Positions 30,195 through 41,895 are shown, counted from the stretch's first letter. The stretch is 64,000 nucleotides of DNA from Prorocentrum cordatum (GCA_963575745.1 CAUYUJ010003558.1:1024336-1088335), one strand, 5' to 3'. Notes: a model not told the origin generated them from the sequence alone. Numbers and translations are program-made.

Positions 30195-31385
30195 CCCTCC
30201 ACAGGTTCCTGAGGAATCCTCGCATGTCCTGTGGATTCCTCGCATGTCCTGAGGGGACCCTCGCATGTCCTGAGGATTCCTGAAGAGCCTAACGGAATCC
30301 TGAGAAGCCCCAGGGAGACCCTGAAGAATCCTTTGGGGTCCCAGGGGTTCCTGTGGGATCCTGCGGAACCCTGGGGCCTCGGGGAGACTCCTGAGGAACC
30401 CTACGTGACCCTGAAGAATCCTGACGAATCCTAAGGCGTCCTGATGAGTCCAGAAGCCTTGGGGATCCTGATGAATCCTGTGGAATCCTGAAGAATGCTA
30501 AGAAGTCCTGAGGAATCCTGAGGGGTACCCAAAGGGGATCCTGGGGAATCCTTGGGAAACCTAAGGAGGCCTTCGGCATCCTGAGGAATCTTGGGGGATC
30601 CTGAAGAATTGTTGTGGATCCTGATAAAGAATCCATCGGACTCATTTGGAAGGGGAAGGTCCTGGGGAGCCCTGAGGAATCCTGAGGAGTCCTGAGGAGT
30701 CTGGTGGTGTCCTGAAAAATCCTTGGGATCCTGAAGAATTCGACGATACCCTGAAGAATCCTGAGGAGCCCAACGGAATCCTGAGAACCCCATGTGGAGA
30801 TCCTGAAGAATCACTTGGGATTCCAAGGATTTCTGGGGGATCCTGAGGAATCCTTGGGACTCGGGAGTAGTCCTGAGGAATCCTGAAAGGCCCTGAGGAA
30901 TCCTGACGAATCCGAAGAACTCCTGGTGAGTCCAGAAGAAGCCTGGGGGATCCTAAGGAATCCTTGTGGAACCTGAGGAATCCTTGGGAATCCTGACGAA
31001 TGCTAAGGAATCCTCCGGAATCCTGAGGGGCACCCTGGGGATCCTGAGGAATCAACGGGGATCCTCAGGAGTCCGTAGCGTCCTGAGGAGACATGGTGGA
31101 TCCCCGGGGAATCCTGAAGTGTCCTGAGGAATCTTTGGGGATCCTGAAGAATTCGAAGATATCATGAAGAATCCTGAGGAGCCCAGCGGAATTATGATAA
31201 CCCCATGGGGGAACCTGAAGAATCACTTGGGATCCCAAGGGTTCCTGGGGGATCCTGAGGAATCCGAGGAATCCTGGGGGTCGTCAGGAACCCTGGGAGA
31301 TCCTAGAGAGTCCAAAGGAGTCCTCAGAAATCCAAAAGAATCCTGAGGGATTCGCGGAAATCCGGGGGAAACCTTTGGAAACGCG
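30195..31385. repeat. Degenerate TCCTGAGGAA repeat, ~1.2 kb
   Basis: Units such as ATCCTGAGGA, ATCCTGAAGA and ATCCTTGGGG recur every 10-15 bases. A longer period is visible: GAGGAGCCCA.CGGAAT recurs near 30755 and 31175. Confidence 0.85.
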
Positions 31386-31849
31386 CCAGGAATCCCGACC
31401 CCTTCTCCGGCCCCGTGGGGCAGATTGCACTGCCGCCCCAGTGCCAACCCCTTCCCCGGCCCCGTGAGGCAAGCCCTCGGTTGCTGGAACTTTGCTCACC
31501 CTTAAGTATAAGCATTTGAACTTTGAGAGAAGAAGAAGATGTCAACAACAAGCTGGGGCCGGTGTCAACGCCTCACCGAACAAGAGCAACAACAATCATT
31601 TTAAGACTGTTCGCCCTTATCTGCTCGAGTGTCCAATTACGCCTATTTCCCAAACCCTCGATACCCGCCCTCTTTGTTTTCGATCGAACCCCTTTTGGGG
31701 GGTATAATTTTCTTCCCTACAGGCTGGACCCCGGCAAGCGGCGGGGCGACCGCAGACCGTCGGCCTGGCCAGCGGCAGCGCTGATCGGCGGGGCGGCCGC
31801 AGACCGTCGACCAGACTCGACCTCAAGAAGGACGGACAAGGGACCGACC

Positions 31850-31922
31850 ACGACGACGACGACGACGACGACGACGAACACGGCGACGACGACGACGACG
31901 GCGACGACGACGACAAGCGAAA
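31850..31922. repeat. (GAC)n microsatellite
   Basis: ACGACGACG triplets. Confidence 0.93.
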
Positions 31923-31999
31923 GCGAGAGCTAAAGAGAACGACAGCAGGGCCACAAGGACACGAAGTAGGCCACGAAGGGCAACAGCGGGGACACGAAG

Positions 32000-32525
32000 G
32001 GAATGCGTATGGCGTATGGGGCCACGAAGAGTGCGAAGGAGCGGGGGCCACAAAGGGCAGATAATGCGGGGCCACAGAAGGCAACGATGGGGCCACTGAG
32101 GGTAGCAACCGGGCCACGTAGGACAGATGCATATGGGGCCACCACGGGCGCGAACGAGCGGGGGCCACGAAGGGCATACATATATGGGGACACGAAGGGC
32201 AGCGAGGGGGCCACGAAAGGCTGCAACGGGGCCACGGAGGGCAGCGAGGGGGCTACGAAGGGCTGCAACGGGGTCACGAAGGGCTGCGACGGGGCCACGA
32301 AGTGCAGCGAGGGGGCCACGAAGGGCTGCAACGGGGCCACGAAACAAAGCGAGGGGGCCACGAAGGACTGCAACGATGGGGCCACGAAGGGCAGCGAGGA
32401 GGCCACGAGGGGCTGCAACCCGGCCACGAAGGGCAGCGAGGGGGCCACGAAGGGCTGCAACGGGGCCACGAAACAAAGCGAGGGGGCCACGAAGGGCTGC
32501 AACGGGGCCACGAAGGGCAGCGAGA
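32000..32525. repeat. Minisatellite GGGGCCACGAAGGGC..
   Basis: Units of about 18-24 bp (GGGGCCACGAAGGGCTGCAA, GGGGCCACGAAGGGCAGCGA). Lengths are multiples of three, so one frame stays open as an ATKGCNG-type repeat peptide. No flanking unique coding sequence supports a gene. Confidence 0.9.
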
Positions 32526-32554
32526 TCCCGATTCCTATGTAATCTGTGAGGGAG

Positions 32555-32845
32555 TCCTAAGCGTGAACGCGACTCCTGGGTGCCTGGGTGTCGGGAGCGC
32601 GGCGTTTGAGTAAATTGTAAGAAATTTCAACGCAAGGGCGCTATTCTTCAGTAAATTGCAAGCAAGTCTCCAGCGAGAGCGCGACTCCAGAGCGCCGGGA
32701 GAATGAATTCTAAGGAATTCCCAAGCGAGGGCGCGATTCCTGAATACAACGCGAGGAAAACTCGGGCGGGAGCGGGGGTCCTGGCTAAATTGTGAAGAAG
32801 TCTCTGGCGGGAGCCGCTGTTGTTGTAAACCGGGGGCCAACAACG
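32555..32845. repeat. Degenerate ~55-60-bp repeat
   Basis: Segments resembling GCGAGGGCGCGATTCCTG and TAAATTGTAAGAA.TTC recur about five times. Confidence 0.55.
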
Positions 32846-32964
32846 CAGTTTGACGCTCAAGACTTTCCCTGATGAAAAACAAGGTGCGAGCCCGAGGAAG
32901 GGCACTTCAATCGAAAAAACAATGTGCACCGGACGGGGGGGATCAACAATAATTATTCCTCAGA

Positions 32965-33112
32965 AGTGAGAACATCAACAACAACACCAACAACAACACC
33001 TACAACAACAGCAGCAGCAGCAACAACACCACCAGCAACAACAACAGCAACAACAACACCACCACCAACACCAACAACACCAACAGCAACAACAGCAACG
33101 CAACAAACATAA
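32965..33112. repeat. (CAA)n/(CAC)n microsatellite
   Basis: AACAACACC-type triplets. Confidence 0.93.
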
Positions 33113-33429
33113 TGCTCACCACGGATTCTCACATTAGCCATGCACCCAGGGACAATGAATGACCGTTCGGCCCCCTCACTCTGATGAGGATGTAGAAATC
33201 GTAAAGGCCCCTCCCAGACGACCCTGAAAACCATCAGGAGCCGCCACTTCAAACCCTCAAAAATCCTGATATCAGATTCCAATCCTTCCCCCTGCTGTTC
33301 CTCCCTCCCCCTCCCGACGCCCCCTCTGAATCAGCACACAGACCTCTCCAGCAGTGTGCTCTCACCAGGCCATTGGTATATGATCCCAGCCGCGGCGACG
33401 AGCCCACACCCCCGTCACTTCCTTCCCCC

Positions 33430-33900
33430 CCCCTCCTCCTCCTCCGCCTCCTCCTCCTCCTCCTTCACCTCCTCCTCCTCCTCCTCCTCCTCCTCCTGCT
33501 CCTCCTCCTTCTCCTCCCCTCCTCCTCTCTCCTCCTCCTCCTCCTCCTCCTCCTCCTCCTATACCTCTCCGCTTCTTCCTCCTCTTCATCCGCCTCCTCC
33601 TCCTCCTCCACCTCCTCCTCCTCACTCCCCGTCCCCTCCCTCCTTTCCTCAAAATCGATCCCAATACCTCTCGCGAGTCCTGTTCTGGCATAAAGCATAG
33701 AAAAAAATCCAGGCTCGGCAGTGACTGTTCGTCCTCGCTCGTCGTCGTCCTCCTCTTCCCCTTCAGCCTCCTCTTCCTCCTCCTCCTCCTCTTCATCCTC
33801 CTCTTCTTCCCCTGCCTCTTCCTCTTCCTCCTCCACCTTCATCCTCACCATCCTCCTCTTTCCTCTCCTTCCCCCCTCCACCTCCTGCCTCCTCCGCCTC
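33430..33900. repeat. (CTC)n microsatellites
   Basis: Two CTCCTC blocks (33430-33640 and 33735-33900) separated by a short unique stretch. Confidence 0.93.
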
Positions 33901-34284
33901 CTCGTCCGGGAGGCGGGACGAGGGGGTCCGTCCAGCGGCCGCCACGCGGGAGTCCCCTGCGGGATCGAGGCGGGCACCACCCCGCGCTGGCGCCTTGCAC
34001 CTCTGTAGTCGCGGGCAGCTCCCGTCCACCTCCCCGCCCCCCCGAGGCTCCAGAAGGATGACGAAGGAAGACCTCTGACCCCTGACCCACGAGCGGCGAA
34101 CGTATCCGTATCCGCACCACCGCGGTCTGGATTCCCGGGGCGCGATCCCGCGGATGCGCGGTCGCACGGGTACGTTCCGCGCGGGGCATCCGCAACAAAT
34201 CGCCCCGTGTCCGCGTGGTCGCGGCCCGAGGGCCCGGCCCGCGAGGCCGCGGATACGGAGATGCTTTTCGCCCACGACTGACCC

Positions 34285-34355
34285 CCAAGCGTCGTAAGCT
34301 CGTAAGCTCGTAAGCTCGTAAGCTCGTAAGGCATGGGTAAGCCCGTAAGGCATGG
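34285..34355. repeat. (GTAAGCTC)n short array
   Basis: Five units of CTCGTAAG followed by two GTAAGGCATGG units. Confidence 0.9.
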
Positions 34356-34719
34356 GTTGTGCACGGACAGCCCCACCCTGGGCAGTCCCGGCTGGCCTCG
34401 ACATGCTCCCCGACGCGTCGGGGGCGGTCTCAACACCCCGGAGCGGCCTCGGGCGCGCGCCTGGGGCGCCCCGTGCCCCAGGGCCGAGGTGCTGACACCG
34501 CCCTGGATCGCTCGGGGGGCCTGGCGGCGCGAATCGGGACTACCTTGGGGGGGCGGGGTCTGCGAGCAACCCGACGCCCTAACCAGAATTGACGGCGGGT
34601 GGTCTTCGATACTTTTCGGCCTGCGGAGGGCTTTGCTGGATCCTGGGACTTTAGATAAATTATCCCAGTGCGACCCTACCTAGGAGTTGGAGCCCCTAGG
34701 AAAGCAGCATTAGTAGTAA

Positions 34720-35195
34720 CATAACAGTAAAGCTAAGCTGAAGCTAGGCTAAAGCTAAGCTAAAGCTAAGCTAAAGCTAAGCTAAAGCTAAGCTAAAGCT
34801 AAGCCAAAGCTGAGCTAAATCTGAGCTGAATCTGAGCTGAAACTAAGCTAAAGCTAAGCTAAAGCTGCAGCTAAGCTGCAGCTAAGCTGCAGCCAAGCTA
34901 AAGCTAAGCTAAAGCTAAGCTGAAGCTAAGCTAAAGCTAAGCTAAAGCTAAGCTAAAGCTAAGCTAAAGCTAAGCTAAAGCTAAGCTAAAGCTAAGCTAA
35001 AGCTAAGACAAAGCTAAGCTAACGCTAAGCTAAAGCTAAAGTGCAGCTAAGCTAAAGCTAAGCTAAAGCTAAGCTAAAGCTAAGACAAAGCTAAGCTAAA
35101 GCTAAGCTAAAGCTAAGCTAAAGCTAAGCTAAAGCTAAGCTAAAGCTAAGCTAAAGCTAAGCTAAACTAAGCTAAAGTTAAGATAAAGCCAAAGC
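34720..35195. repeat. (AAGCTAAGCTA)n satellite, left block
   Basis: 11-12-bp units AAAGCTAAGCT with a few CTGCAG variants. A related block lies at 46630-47020. Confidence 0.95.
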
Positions 35196-35224
35196 TAATT
35201 TGAGGGAGTTTCTGTGGAACTACC

Positions 35225-36346
35225 GTCATCCTCACCCCCGGCTCAGAGCGGCCTCTGGCACCGTTTCCGGACAGATCCGGTGGATCCGGTGGATCCGCCG
35301 ACGAATCCCAAACCGGCGCCCTCGCTTGAGACATCCTCACAAAACCGGCCCCGGGGGAGGTGCCCAGAGGAGCCCAGAGCGGCCTCCGGCACCGTTTCCG
35401 GACAGATCCGGTGGATCCGGTGGATCCGCGCCGACGAATCCCAAACCGGCGCCCTCGCTTGAGACATCCTCACAAAACCGGCCCCGGGGGAGGTGCCCAG
35501 AGGAGCCCAGAGCGGCCTCCGGCACCGTTTCCGGACAGATCCGGTGGATCCGGTGGATCCGCCGACGAATCCCAAACCGGCGCCCTCGCTTGAGACATCC
35601 TCACAAAACCGGCCCCGGGGGAGGTGCCCAGAGGAGCCCAGAGCGGCCTCCGGCACCGTTTCCGGACAGATCCGCTGGATCCGATCCGGATCCGCCGACG
35701 AATCCCAAACCGGCGCCCTCGCTTGAGACATCCTCACAAAACCGGCCCCGGGGGAGGTGCCCAGAGGAGCCCAGAGCGGCCTCCGGCACCGTTTCCGGAC
35801 AGATCCGATCCGCTGGATCCGGTGACGAATCCCAAACCGGCGCCCTCGCTTGAGACATCCTCACAAAACCGGCCCCGGGGGAGGTGCCCAGAGGAGCCCA
35901 GAGCGGCCTCCGGCACCGTTTCCGGACAGATCCGGTGGATCCGGTGACGAATCCCAAACCGGCGCCCTCGCTTGAGACATCCTCACAAAACCGGCCCCGG
36001 GGGAGGTGCCCAGAGGAGCCCAGAGCGGCCTCCGGCACCGTTTCCGGACAGATCCGTGGATCCGCCGACGAATCCCAAACCGGCGCCCTCGCTTGAGACA
36101 TCCTCACAAAACCGGCCCCGGGGGAGGTGCCCAGACGAGCCCAGAGCGGCCTCCGGCACCGTTTCCGGACAGATCCGCTGGATCCGGTGGATCCGCCGAC
36201 GAATCCCAAACCGGCGCCCTCGCTTGAGACATCCTCACATAACCGGCCCCGGGGGAGGTGCCCAGAGGAGCCTCCGGCACCGTTTCCGGACAGATCCGCT
36301 GGATTCGGTGGATCCGCCGACGAATCCCAAACCGGCGCCCTCGCTT
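35225..36346. repeat. 121-133-bp satellite array, left part (about 8.5 units)
   Basis: Each unit contains CAAACCGGCGCCCTCGCTTG, AGACATCCTCACAAAACCGG, GGTGCCCAGAGGAGCCCAGA and CGGCACCGTTTCCGGACAGA. Length varies by the number of GGATCCGGT modules. The last unit is cut after CCCTCGCTT by the transposon at 36347. Open frames across units are repeat artefacts. Confidence 0.95.
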
Positions 36347-36365
36347 CCCAGGCCATCCGATATCA
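36347..36365 (+). repeat. Left terminal inverted repeat of transposon
   Basis: CCCAGGCCATCCGATATCA. Target duplication TT at 36345-36346. Confidence 0.75.
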
Positions 36366-36629
36366 AGCTAAGCTAATATTATCAGCTCCGGGGGACTCTG
36401 TACTAGTACCGACCCCCGCGCGGTAAAATATCAATACAGATTGGGGGTAATAAGTATTAGGTACTTGGGGGTAATATATATCAGGTACTCCTGGTGCGTT
36501 TTGGGAGGGGGATCAGCCAACTGCGCAACTCGTGAAGCCCAGCGGACCACGTCCTAACGAGACCCAGTGGGCCCTCGCGTGATAAGAGGAACAGTCATAA
36601 GCAGCAGTAGAAGTATAATTTGTTGTTGA

Positions 36630-36651
36630 AGTTGCAGCAGTAGTAGTAGTC

Positions 36652-36705
<54 letters not shown>

Positions 36706-37153
36706 ATAGTAGTAGTCGTAGTAGTGGTAGTGGTAGTTGATGTTGTTGTAGTCATAGCAGTAGTCGTCGTAGTAGTCGTAGTCGTAGTCGTAGTAGTAGT
36801 AGTAGTAGTAGTCGTAGTAGTAGTCGTCGTAGTGGTACTCGTACGACGTAGTACTAATAGTCGCATTATTAGCAGTATCATCAGAAGTCGCATTTTCAAT
36901 ATTCAGTAGTAATATTCGTAATCGTAATCGTTTTAGTAGTTGTACGATTAGTAGTATTTGTACCATTAGTAGCATATTTCAGCAGTAATAATAATAGTAC
37001 GATTAGTAGCATTAGTGCTTTTAGTGGTACCCGTACTTTTAGTAGTAATAATGGTGGTAGTAGTAGTCGTAATATAATTCGTAGCCGTAGAAGCCGTAGT
37101 AGTCGTAGTAGTCATGGTAGTCGTCGTAGTGGTAGTAGTCGTAGTAGTAGTAG

Positions 37154-37218
<65 letters not shown>

Positions 37219-37445
37219 ATAGTAGTAATAGTAGTAGTGTAGTAGTAGTAGTAGTAGTCGTAGTAGTTGTAGCAGTAGTGGTGGTAAATGTCGTAGTAAA
37301 AGTAATAGTGGTAGTAGTAGTGGTAGTGGTAGTAGCAGTAGTAGCAGTAGTAGTAGCAGTAGTAGTAGGTGTAGTAGTAGCACCAGTGAAAGTAGTAGCA
37401 GTATCAACCGTATCAGCCGTACCAACAGTAGTCGTAGTAGTAGTA
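36630..37445. repeat. (GTA)n microsatellites inside transposon
   Basis: TAG/GTA triplets at 36638-36840 and 37035-37445 with GTC interruptions. They lie upstream of ORF1 and no ORF there is real. Confidence 0.93.
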
Positions 37446-37574
37446 GATACCTGTGGAAATATCTGCGCTTTCGTGAGCTCGCGGGAAGCCAGCCGATGAA
37501 GATGCAGCTTCAGCGTGTGCGTGGACACTGTCACCATCATTGCGTGCATCACCACACACCATGTCATCACATCA

Positions 37575-37597
37575 TCCGTAGCCATTTGGGCCCAGAG
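37575..37597 (+). other. Spliced-leader-like sequence before transposon ORF1
   Basis: TCCGTAGCCATTTGGG then CCCAGAG. The first 13 bases match the leader exactly, then drift. It ends 31 bases before the ORF1 start codon. Confidence 0.6.
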
Positions 37598-37628
37598 TCG
37601 ATTTGCTTCGGTTTCGCGATCTGAAAGC

Positions 37629-38645
37629 ATGCCCGCACAGGGCTACAAAATACCATATTGTTCTCAAGACGCGTTGAACAGAGTGTTGATCAAACATGGA
37701 GATGTTGCAGTAAATCTCGGGCAGTACGAACACATATCGAAAAGTTGTGCCGTCAATGGAAAAGCCATGTGGCATATTGCACCGTTCTTGGCAGACCTCG
37801 TCTCGATTCAAGCTTGTTGCGAATTCAACCACTCGCAGATGAAAGCTGCATTTTTGAATTTGGTCAAAGAAAAACCTACCGTATCGACTGGCAAATACTT
37901 GGCAAAAGTGTGGGCGGGGCTCCGTTCAGAGAGGCTGACGACAGTTTTATCACACGTGCGGCGCGTTGTGCGAGATGATGGTCGTTGTTTCCAAATGCTT
38001 GGAAAAATGGACCCCAAAGACTACGACACACTACACGATCATGTGTTGAAGCTCGTGGTACCCATTGCAATGCGCCCCGATTCAGCAAGTGCGATGCCAA
38101 GCGATCTCGAGCCTCCGTCTGAAGAGCCCGCATCCGAGTCGAAAGCCCCCGCCATTCACATTGCAAGCCCTGCAAAGAAGCCTGGGAAAAGGTGCACAGG
38201 CAAGACGTCTCCAGAACACGTGAAGGTCAGCAAGGACGAGGTCTCCGAGCAGACCCCAAACATCAGAGACAAGGCGACGATCTCGAGCGAGCAGTTGCGA
38301 ACGTCCCTCGAAGTTGACACCCCAGCAAAGGTTGATAAACCCAGTGCGGCAGCAAGTACGACACCGAAGATTGATAAGCCCAGCAGCGCGGCTCCAGGTG
38401 CAGGACGGAAAGAAGCTCCGACGTTCGACCCCGAGACGCAGTCGCTCAGCCTCATGTATTACAAGCGTGACAATTGCTGGGCGATTCGCATTACAGGCGG
38501 GCCGCAGATCGTCAGTGTGGGGAAGCGTGGTCGGAGCAAGGATGATCTCGAGCGTATGGCCAAGAAGGCGAAACGTAGCCTCGAGACGGGCATGGATATT
38601 CCTACTGTGAAGCTACTGGTCAAACTAAAGTTGGACAAAGAATGA
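37629..38645 (+). CDS. Transposon ORF1, possible AP2-like DNA-binding protein
   Basis: 338 residues from MPAQGYKIPYCSQDALNR. The N-terminal ~150 residues are well mixed and probably globular (GKAMWHIAPFLADLVSIQAC, LTTVLSHVRRVVRDDGRC). A lysine/proline/serine-rich linker follows (about 155-260). The C-terminal ~70 residues (SLSLMYYKRDNCWAIRITGG, then KRGRSKDDLERMAKKAKRSL) look like three beta strands and a helix, as in AP2/integrase-type DNA-binding domains; that reading is inference. The upstream frame is open to 37515, but the ATG 31 bases after the leader-like sequence is the natural start. Codon use is less GC-rich than in the host exons. It may help transposition by binding DNA. Confidence 0.6.
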   Translation: MPAQGYKIPYCSQDALNRVLIKHGDVAVNLGQYEHISKSCAVNGKAMWHIAPFLADLVSIQACCEFNHSQMKAAFLNLVKEKPTVSTGKYLAKVWAGLRSERLTTVLSHVRRVVRDDGRCFQMLGKMDPKDYDTLHDHVLKLVVPIAMRPDSASAMPSDLEPPSEEPASESKAPAIHIASPAKKPGKRCTGKTSPEHVKVSKDEVSEQTPNIRDKATISSEQLRTSLEVDTPAKVDKPSAAASTTPKIDKPSSAAPGAGRKEAPTFDPETQSLSLMYYKRDNCWAIRITGGPQIVSVGKRGRSKDDLERMAKKAKRSLETGMDIPTVKLLVKLKLDKE

Positions 38646-38749
38646 GCCCTATTCGAGTAAGGGTGCAACGTTTGATCTTCGCGCTCCATGTGGGGTCGGC
38701 GCACCGCGAGCCTCGCGCAGATAAAAAATAAACAAAGAAAATAACAACA

Positions 38750-38965
38750 CGAAGGAGGATGAGGATGAGGAGGAGGAGGAGGAGCAGGGGGGGGACGAGG
38801 AGAGGGAAGATGAGGAGGATGAGGAGGAGGAGTTGGCCAACTTGAAAATAAGAAGTTGACAAGTATGTTGTTTTCAAGTTAGTGGAGGAGGAGAGGTGGA
38901 GGAGAAGGACAAGGAAGAGGAGGAGGATGCAGAGGAGGAGGAGGAGGAGGAGGAGAAGCTCAAGA
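38750..38965. repeat. (GAG)n tracts between ORF1 and ORF2
   Basis: Two GAGGAG blocks (38750-38830, 38880-38960). Confidence 0.9.
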
Positions 38966-39316
38966 CTCCCGAACAGTATGGGTGCGCTCGGCGACCAACC
39001 AAGACCTACACAGCAAGCTGTAGTGGGAATCGGATTTGAACGTGGCTGATGTTCTTATGTGTGATGTGGTTGTGATTGTGCGTATTTACATGTAGTAGAC
39101 TCCCCCCAAAAGCTGTTTAGGGTCTCGCACGTCTTCTCGCGAGGATTCCTTTGAAAACAGCCGTGGCGAACGAGGTCCGCTCCCCCCCGTTGGCCTGGGC
39201 GCGACTGCTCGTGATTGTGCCGCCCCAGCCGTGTCCTGGCGCACCTTCCACTCCACAACCGTCCATTATGTTTCCCTGCTCCAATGGAGTAAACAGTCCT
39301 CCCCCTACCCTCCTCA

Positions 39317-39338
39317 TCCGCAGCCGTTTTGGCTCGAG
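39317..39338 (+). other. Spliced-leader-like sequence before transposon ORF2
   Basis: TCCGCAGCCGTTTTGGCT then CGAG, three changes from the leader over 22 bases. It ends 71 bases before the ATG. Confidence 0.65.
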
Positions 39339-39409
39339 CCAATTTCGACGGCATCCAACGTGAGGTCGGTCGCGACTTCGAGCGATCTACGACTACACAG
39401 AATCGCACC

Positions 39410-40495
39410 ATGGTGGCAAAGAGGCCAGCAGCTGCGACGCCGAAGGCACAGGCGGCCAAGAAGCCAGCATGTGCTGATGCCAAGAAGCCAACAGCTGCTG
39501 AGGCGCAGGATCCCAAGCAGCACGCCGAGGACGATGATGACGCCTGCAGCCAAGTCGGTTCGGCCCTCAGCGTGTGCGGCAGCTTGCAGGAGAAGATCGA
39601 CATCCTGAAGAACCACTCGGAGCTCACCGACCTTCAGAAGCTCAACATGCTCAAGACTAAGTTGACGGAGGGTGACTGGGCGGCCTTGAACGGGCGCGTA
39701 AACAGGGCTTCAGAGAAGGACACGGACCTGGCGACGGAGATCGAGACGGCGTTCAACAACGGCGGCCGCAGCGAGAGGCGCAACACGATTTGCGCTTGGG
39801 TGCTCGACCCAACCAAGGGCAAGGTGTACAAGGAGCTCAAGCACGGCATGGGGCAGAAACAGAAGTGGACCAAGCAGGAGAAGTGGGAGGGGCGCTCAGC
39901 ATATGTGCCGTCCAAGTGGACAGCTGCGGAGTTCGACGCCTTGGTGGATTCAGGCCGCATCGTTGAGCGCGAAGTCGTTGGCTGCCCTGGCATCTTCGAG
40001 TACATGGACAACGGGGACATGACGGTCACGAAGGAGCTCGAGAAGAACAAGACCCTGACAGGCAAGCAGGTCGACGATATCGCCCCAGAGACCGACGAGG
40101 CCGAGTACTTCCAGCAGCTGATGGGTCAGATCAACGGCTTGGGGAGCACGGACATCATGGGCGGCGCGGTTTGGGGGTCAAGCAGCAAAGGTCGTGGCAG
40201 AGGGTCGGCAGCAGCAATCGAGGACAAATCGGAGGGCAACGCCGGCCAGGTCGAGAAAACGAGGAAGCAACAGACGGAGGAGGTGAAGATCCAGAAGCGG
40301 GCGAAGTTCTGCGGCACGCTCATCACCAACACCATCAAGACGATCGACGCGACCCTCTACAACAACGGCAAGAACGTGGCGTCGTCGAAGAAGGCGCAGC
40401 TCACGAAGATCAAGCAGGCCTTGCAGGAGTTGTCGCAGCAGGATCTCACGGACACGAACGTTCAGACGAGCGTGGCGGTTAAGGTGGCCACCTAA
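39410..40495 (+). CDS. Transposon ORF2, lysine-rich helical protein of unknown function
   Basis: 361 residues with ATG in a strong context (ACCATGG). The N-terminus MVAKRPAAATPKAQAAKKPA is basic and alanine-rich, like a nuclear-targeting tail, followed by an acidic patch (about 38-45). The middle (WVLDPTKGKVYKELKHGMGQ, EKWEGRSAYVPSKWTAAEFD) is conserved-looking and globular. The C-terminus (KKAQLTKIKQALQELSQQD) is predicted helical and may form a coiled coil. Third positions are strongly G/C, so it is clearly coding. The frame is open upstream to 39329. No family is recognised; its place between ORF1 and the transposase suggests an accessory transposition protein. Confidence 0.65.
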   Translation: MVAKRPAAATPKAQAAKKPACADAKKPTAAEAQDPKQHAEDDDDACSQVGSALSVCGSLQEKIDILKNHSELTDLQKLNMLKTKLTEGDWAALNGRVNRASEKDTDLATEIETAFNNGGRSERRNTICAWVLDPTKGKVYKELKHGMGQKQKWTKQEKWEGRSAYVPSKWTAAEFDALVDSGRIVEREVVGCPGIFEYMDNGDMTVTKELEKNKTLTGKQVDDIAPETDEAEYFQQLMGQINGLGSTDIMGGAVWGSSSKGRGRGSAAAIEDKSEGNAGQVEKTRKQQTEEVKIQKRAKFCGTLITNTIKTIDATLYNNGKNVASSKKAQLTKIKQALQELSQQDLTDTNVQTSVAVKVAT

Positions 40496-40529
40496 CGTAT
40501 TATCATTTCCTTCCACCTCCCACCTCCCC

Positions 40530-40805
40530 TCCTCCTCCTCCTCCTCCTCCTCCTCCTCCTCTGCCTCATCCTCCTCTTCACCCTCCGATGTGTTCCTCAT
40601 CCTCCTACTGCTCCCCCTGCTCCCTCGCCTCTAACCTCCTCCTCCTCATCCTCCTTCTCTGCCTCCTCGTCGTCCTCCTCATCCTCGTCCTTATCCTCCA
40701 CCTCATCCTCCTTCACTAACTTGAAAAGTAGAACTTAAACTCCTCCCCATCCACCTCCTCCTCCTCCTCCTCCTCCGCCTCCTCCTCCTCCCGTTCCTCC
40801 CCCTC
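40530..40805. repeat. (CTC)n-rich spacer after ORF2
   Basis: CTCCTC-type triplets with ATCCTC variants. Confidence 0.85.
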
Positions 40806-40974
40806 GCAATGCCACCGTGCGAAATGATAATGCACTGCGTTGAGGTGAAGTCTGCGAAGTTGGCGTGCAACACGTTCTAGACATGACGCAGACGGCTCGG
40901 TGCGATGGTGGCACGCGTTTTTTTTCTCTGGCAGTGATTTGCGAACAATTGTGTTTCTGGTGTGGCACTCTGGT

Positions 40975-41145
40975 TACACCAACGTTAGGAAATCCTAACG
41001 CCATGTGAGGTTTTCCTAACGCCAACTCACAAAACCTAACGCGGTGTTAGGAAAACCTAATGCGGCGTGAGGAAATCCTAACGCCGACCATGACTGGCGT
41101 GATGAAAACCTAACGTGGCATTAGGAAAACCTAACGTCGGTGTTT
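40975..41145. repeat. CCTAACG / TTAGGAAAACCTAA palindromic repeats
   Basis: About eight half-sites of CCTAACGC or its complement in both orientations, spaced 12-25 bases, inside the transposon between ORF2 and ORF3. Similar short sites next to a transposase gene can be binding sites, but no function is shown here. Confidence 0.7.
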
Positions 41146-41895
41146 CGGAGTGTCAATCTATAATGTGATGTTCGACCGTACACACGATGCATACATGTAG
41201 TTCGATTGTGTGACATACATGCGATATATAATATTGCGCACGCTGCCAAATAATGCACCGTCGCCCTTTGCGCGCGCTCAGTATCTAGCTGGGCCAAGCC
41301 GTACGCATCGCGAATGATGCGCGTGCGGCGGCGTTGCGGTGCGGAGCCTCTCCGAAGGATGGGAGTTCTAGGAGATGGGGGAGGGCAGGATGAGGAGAAG
41401 GATGATGAGGATGAAGGTATGCAGTAGGACTAGGAATATTTGGCTTCGCAAAGATTGGCGTAGACGCGTCGGAGACCGAAGGGGTGCGCAGCCAGTTGGT
41501 GCGGTATGCGCGCGCTCTCTCAGCGTCGAGGGGTGAGAAAAACTGGAACATTTGAAGCTTTAGGTGCGGGGCCCCCTCGGTGCCACCATTTCGTTCTTTA
41601 GGCGTCGTCGGGTGGTCCAGTCCTGGCCCAGGAATCTCTCGAGGGGGTTCGACCTCAAACGTTTAATAGAGGGTCTGGCAAAGGGGTTCCTCCTCCTCCT
41701 CCTCGTCCTCCTCTTCCTTCCCCTCATCATCATCATCGTCATCCTCATCCTCATCATCATAATCAGCAGCGTACTCAACATTATCACAATCAATGCTTCT
41801 GATATCGTCGCCGTCACCTATATTATCAAAAACACCCAACATCACCGCCATCACCAGCATCACCCTCCCCGACATCACCAACACCACCATCAACA

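Noticed and set aside
33465-34436. 323-codon minus-strand ORF in GC-rich sequence
   Set aside because: Half is CTC/GAG repeat and the rest has no domain and competing frames of equal quality.
35200-36426. 217- and 251-codon ORFs repeating NRPRGRCPEEPRAASGTVSG
   Set aside because: Translation of the 121-133-bp satellite; variable GGATCCGGT modules break the frame and both strands are equally open.
40975-41145. Telomere-like TTAGG/CCTAA repeats
   Set aside because: Orientation alternates and spacing is irregular, and the stretch lies inside a transposon.
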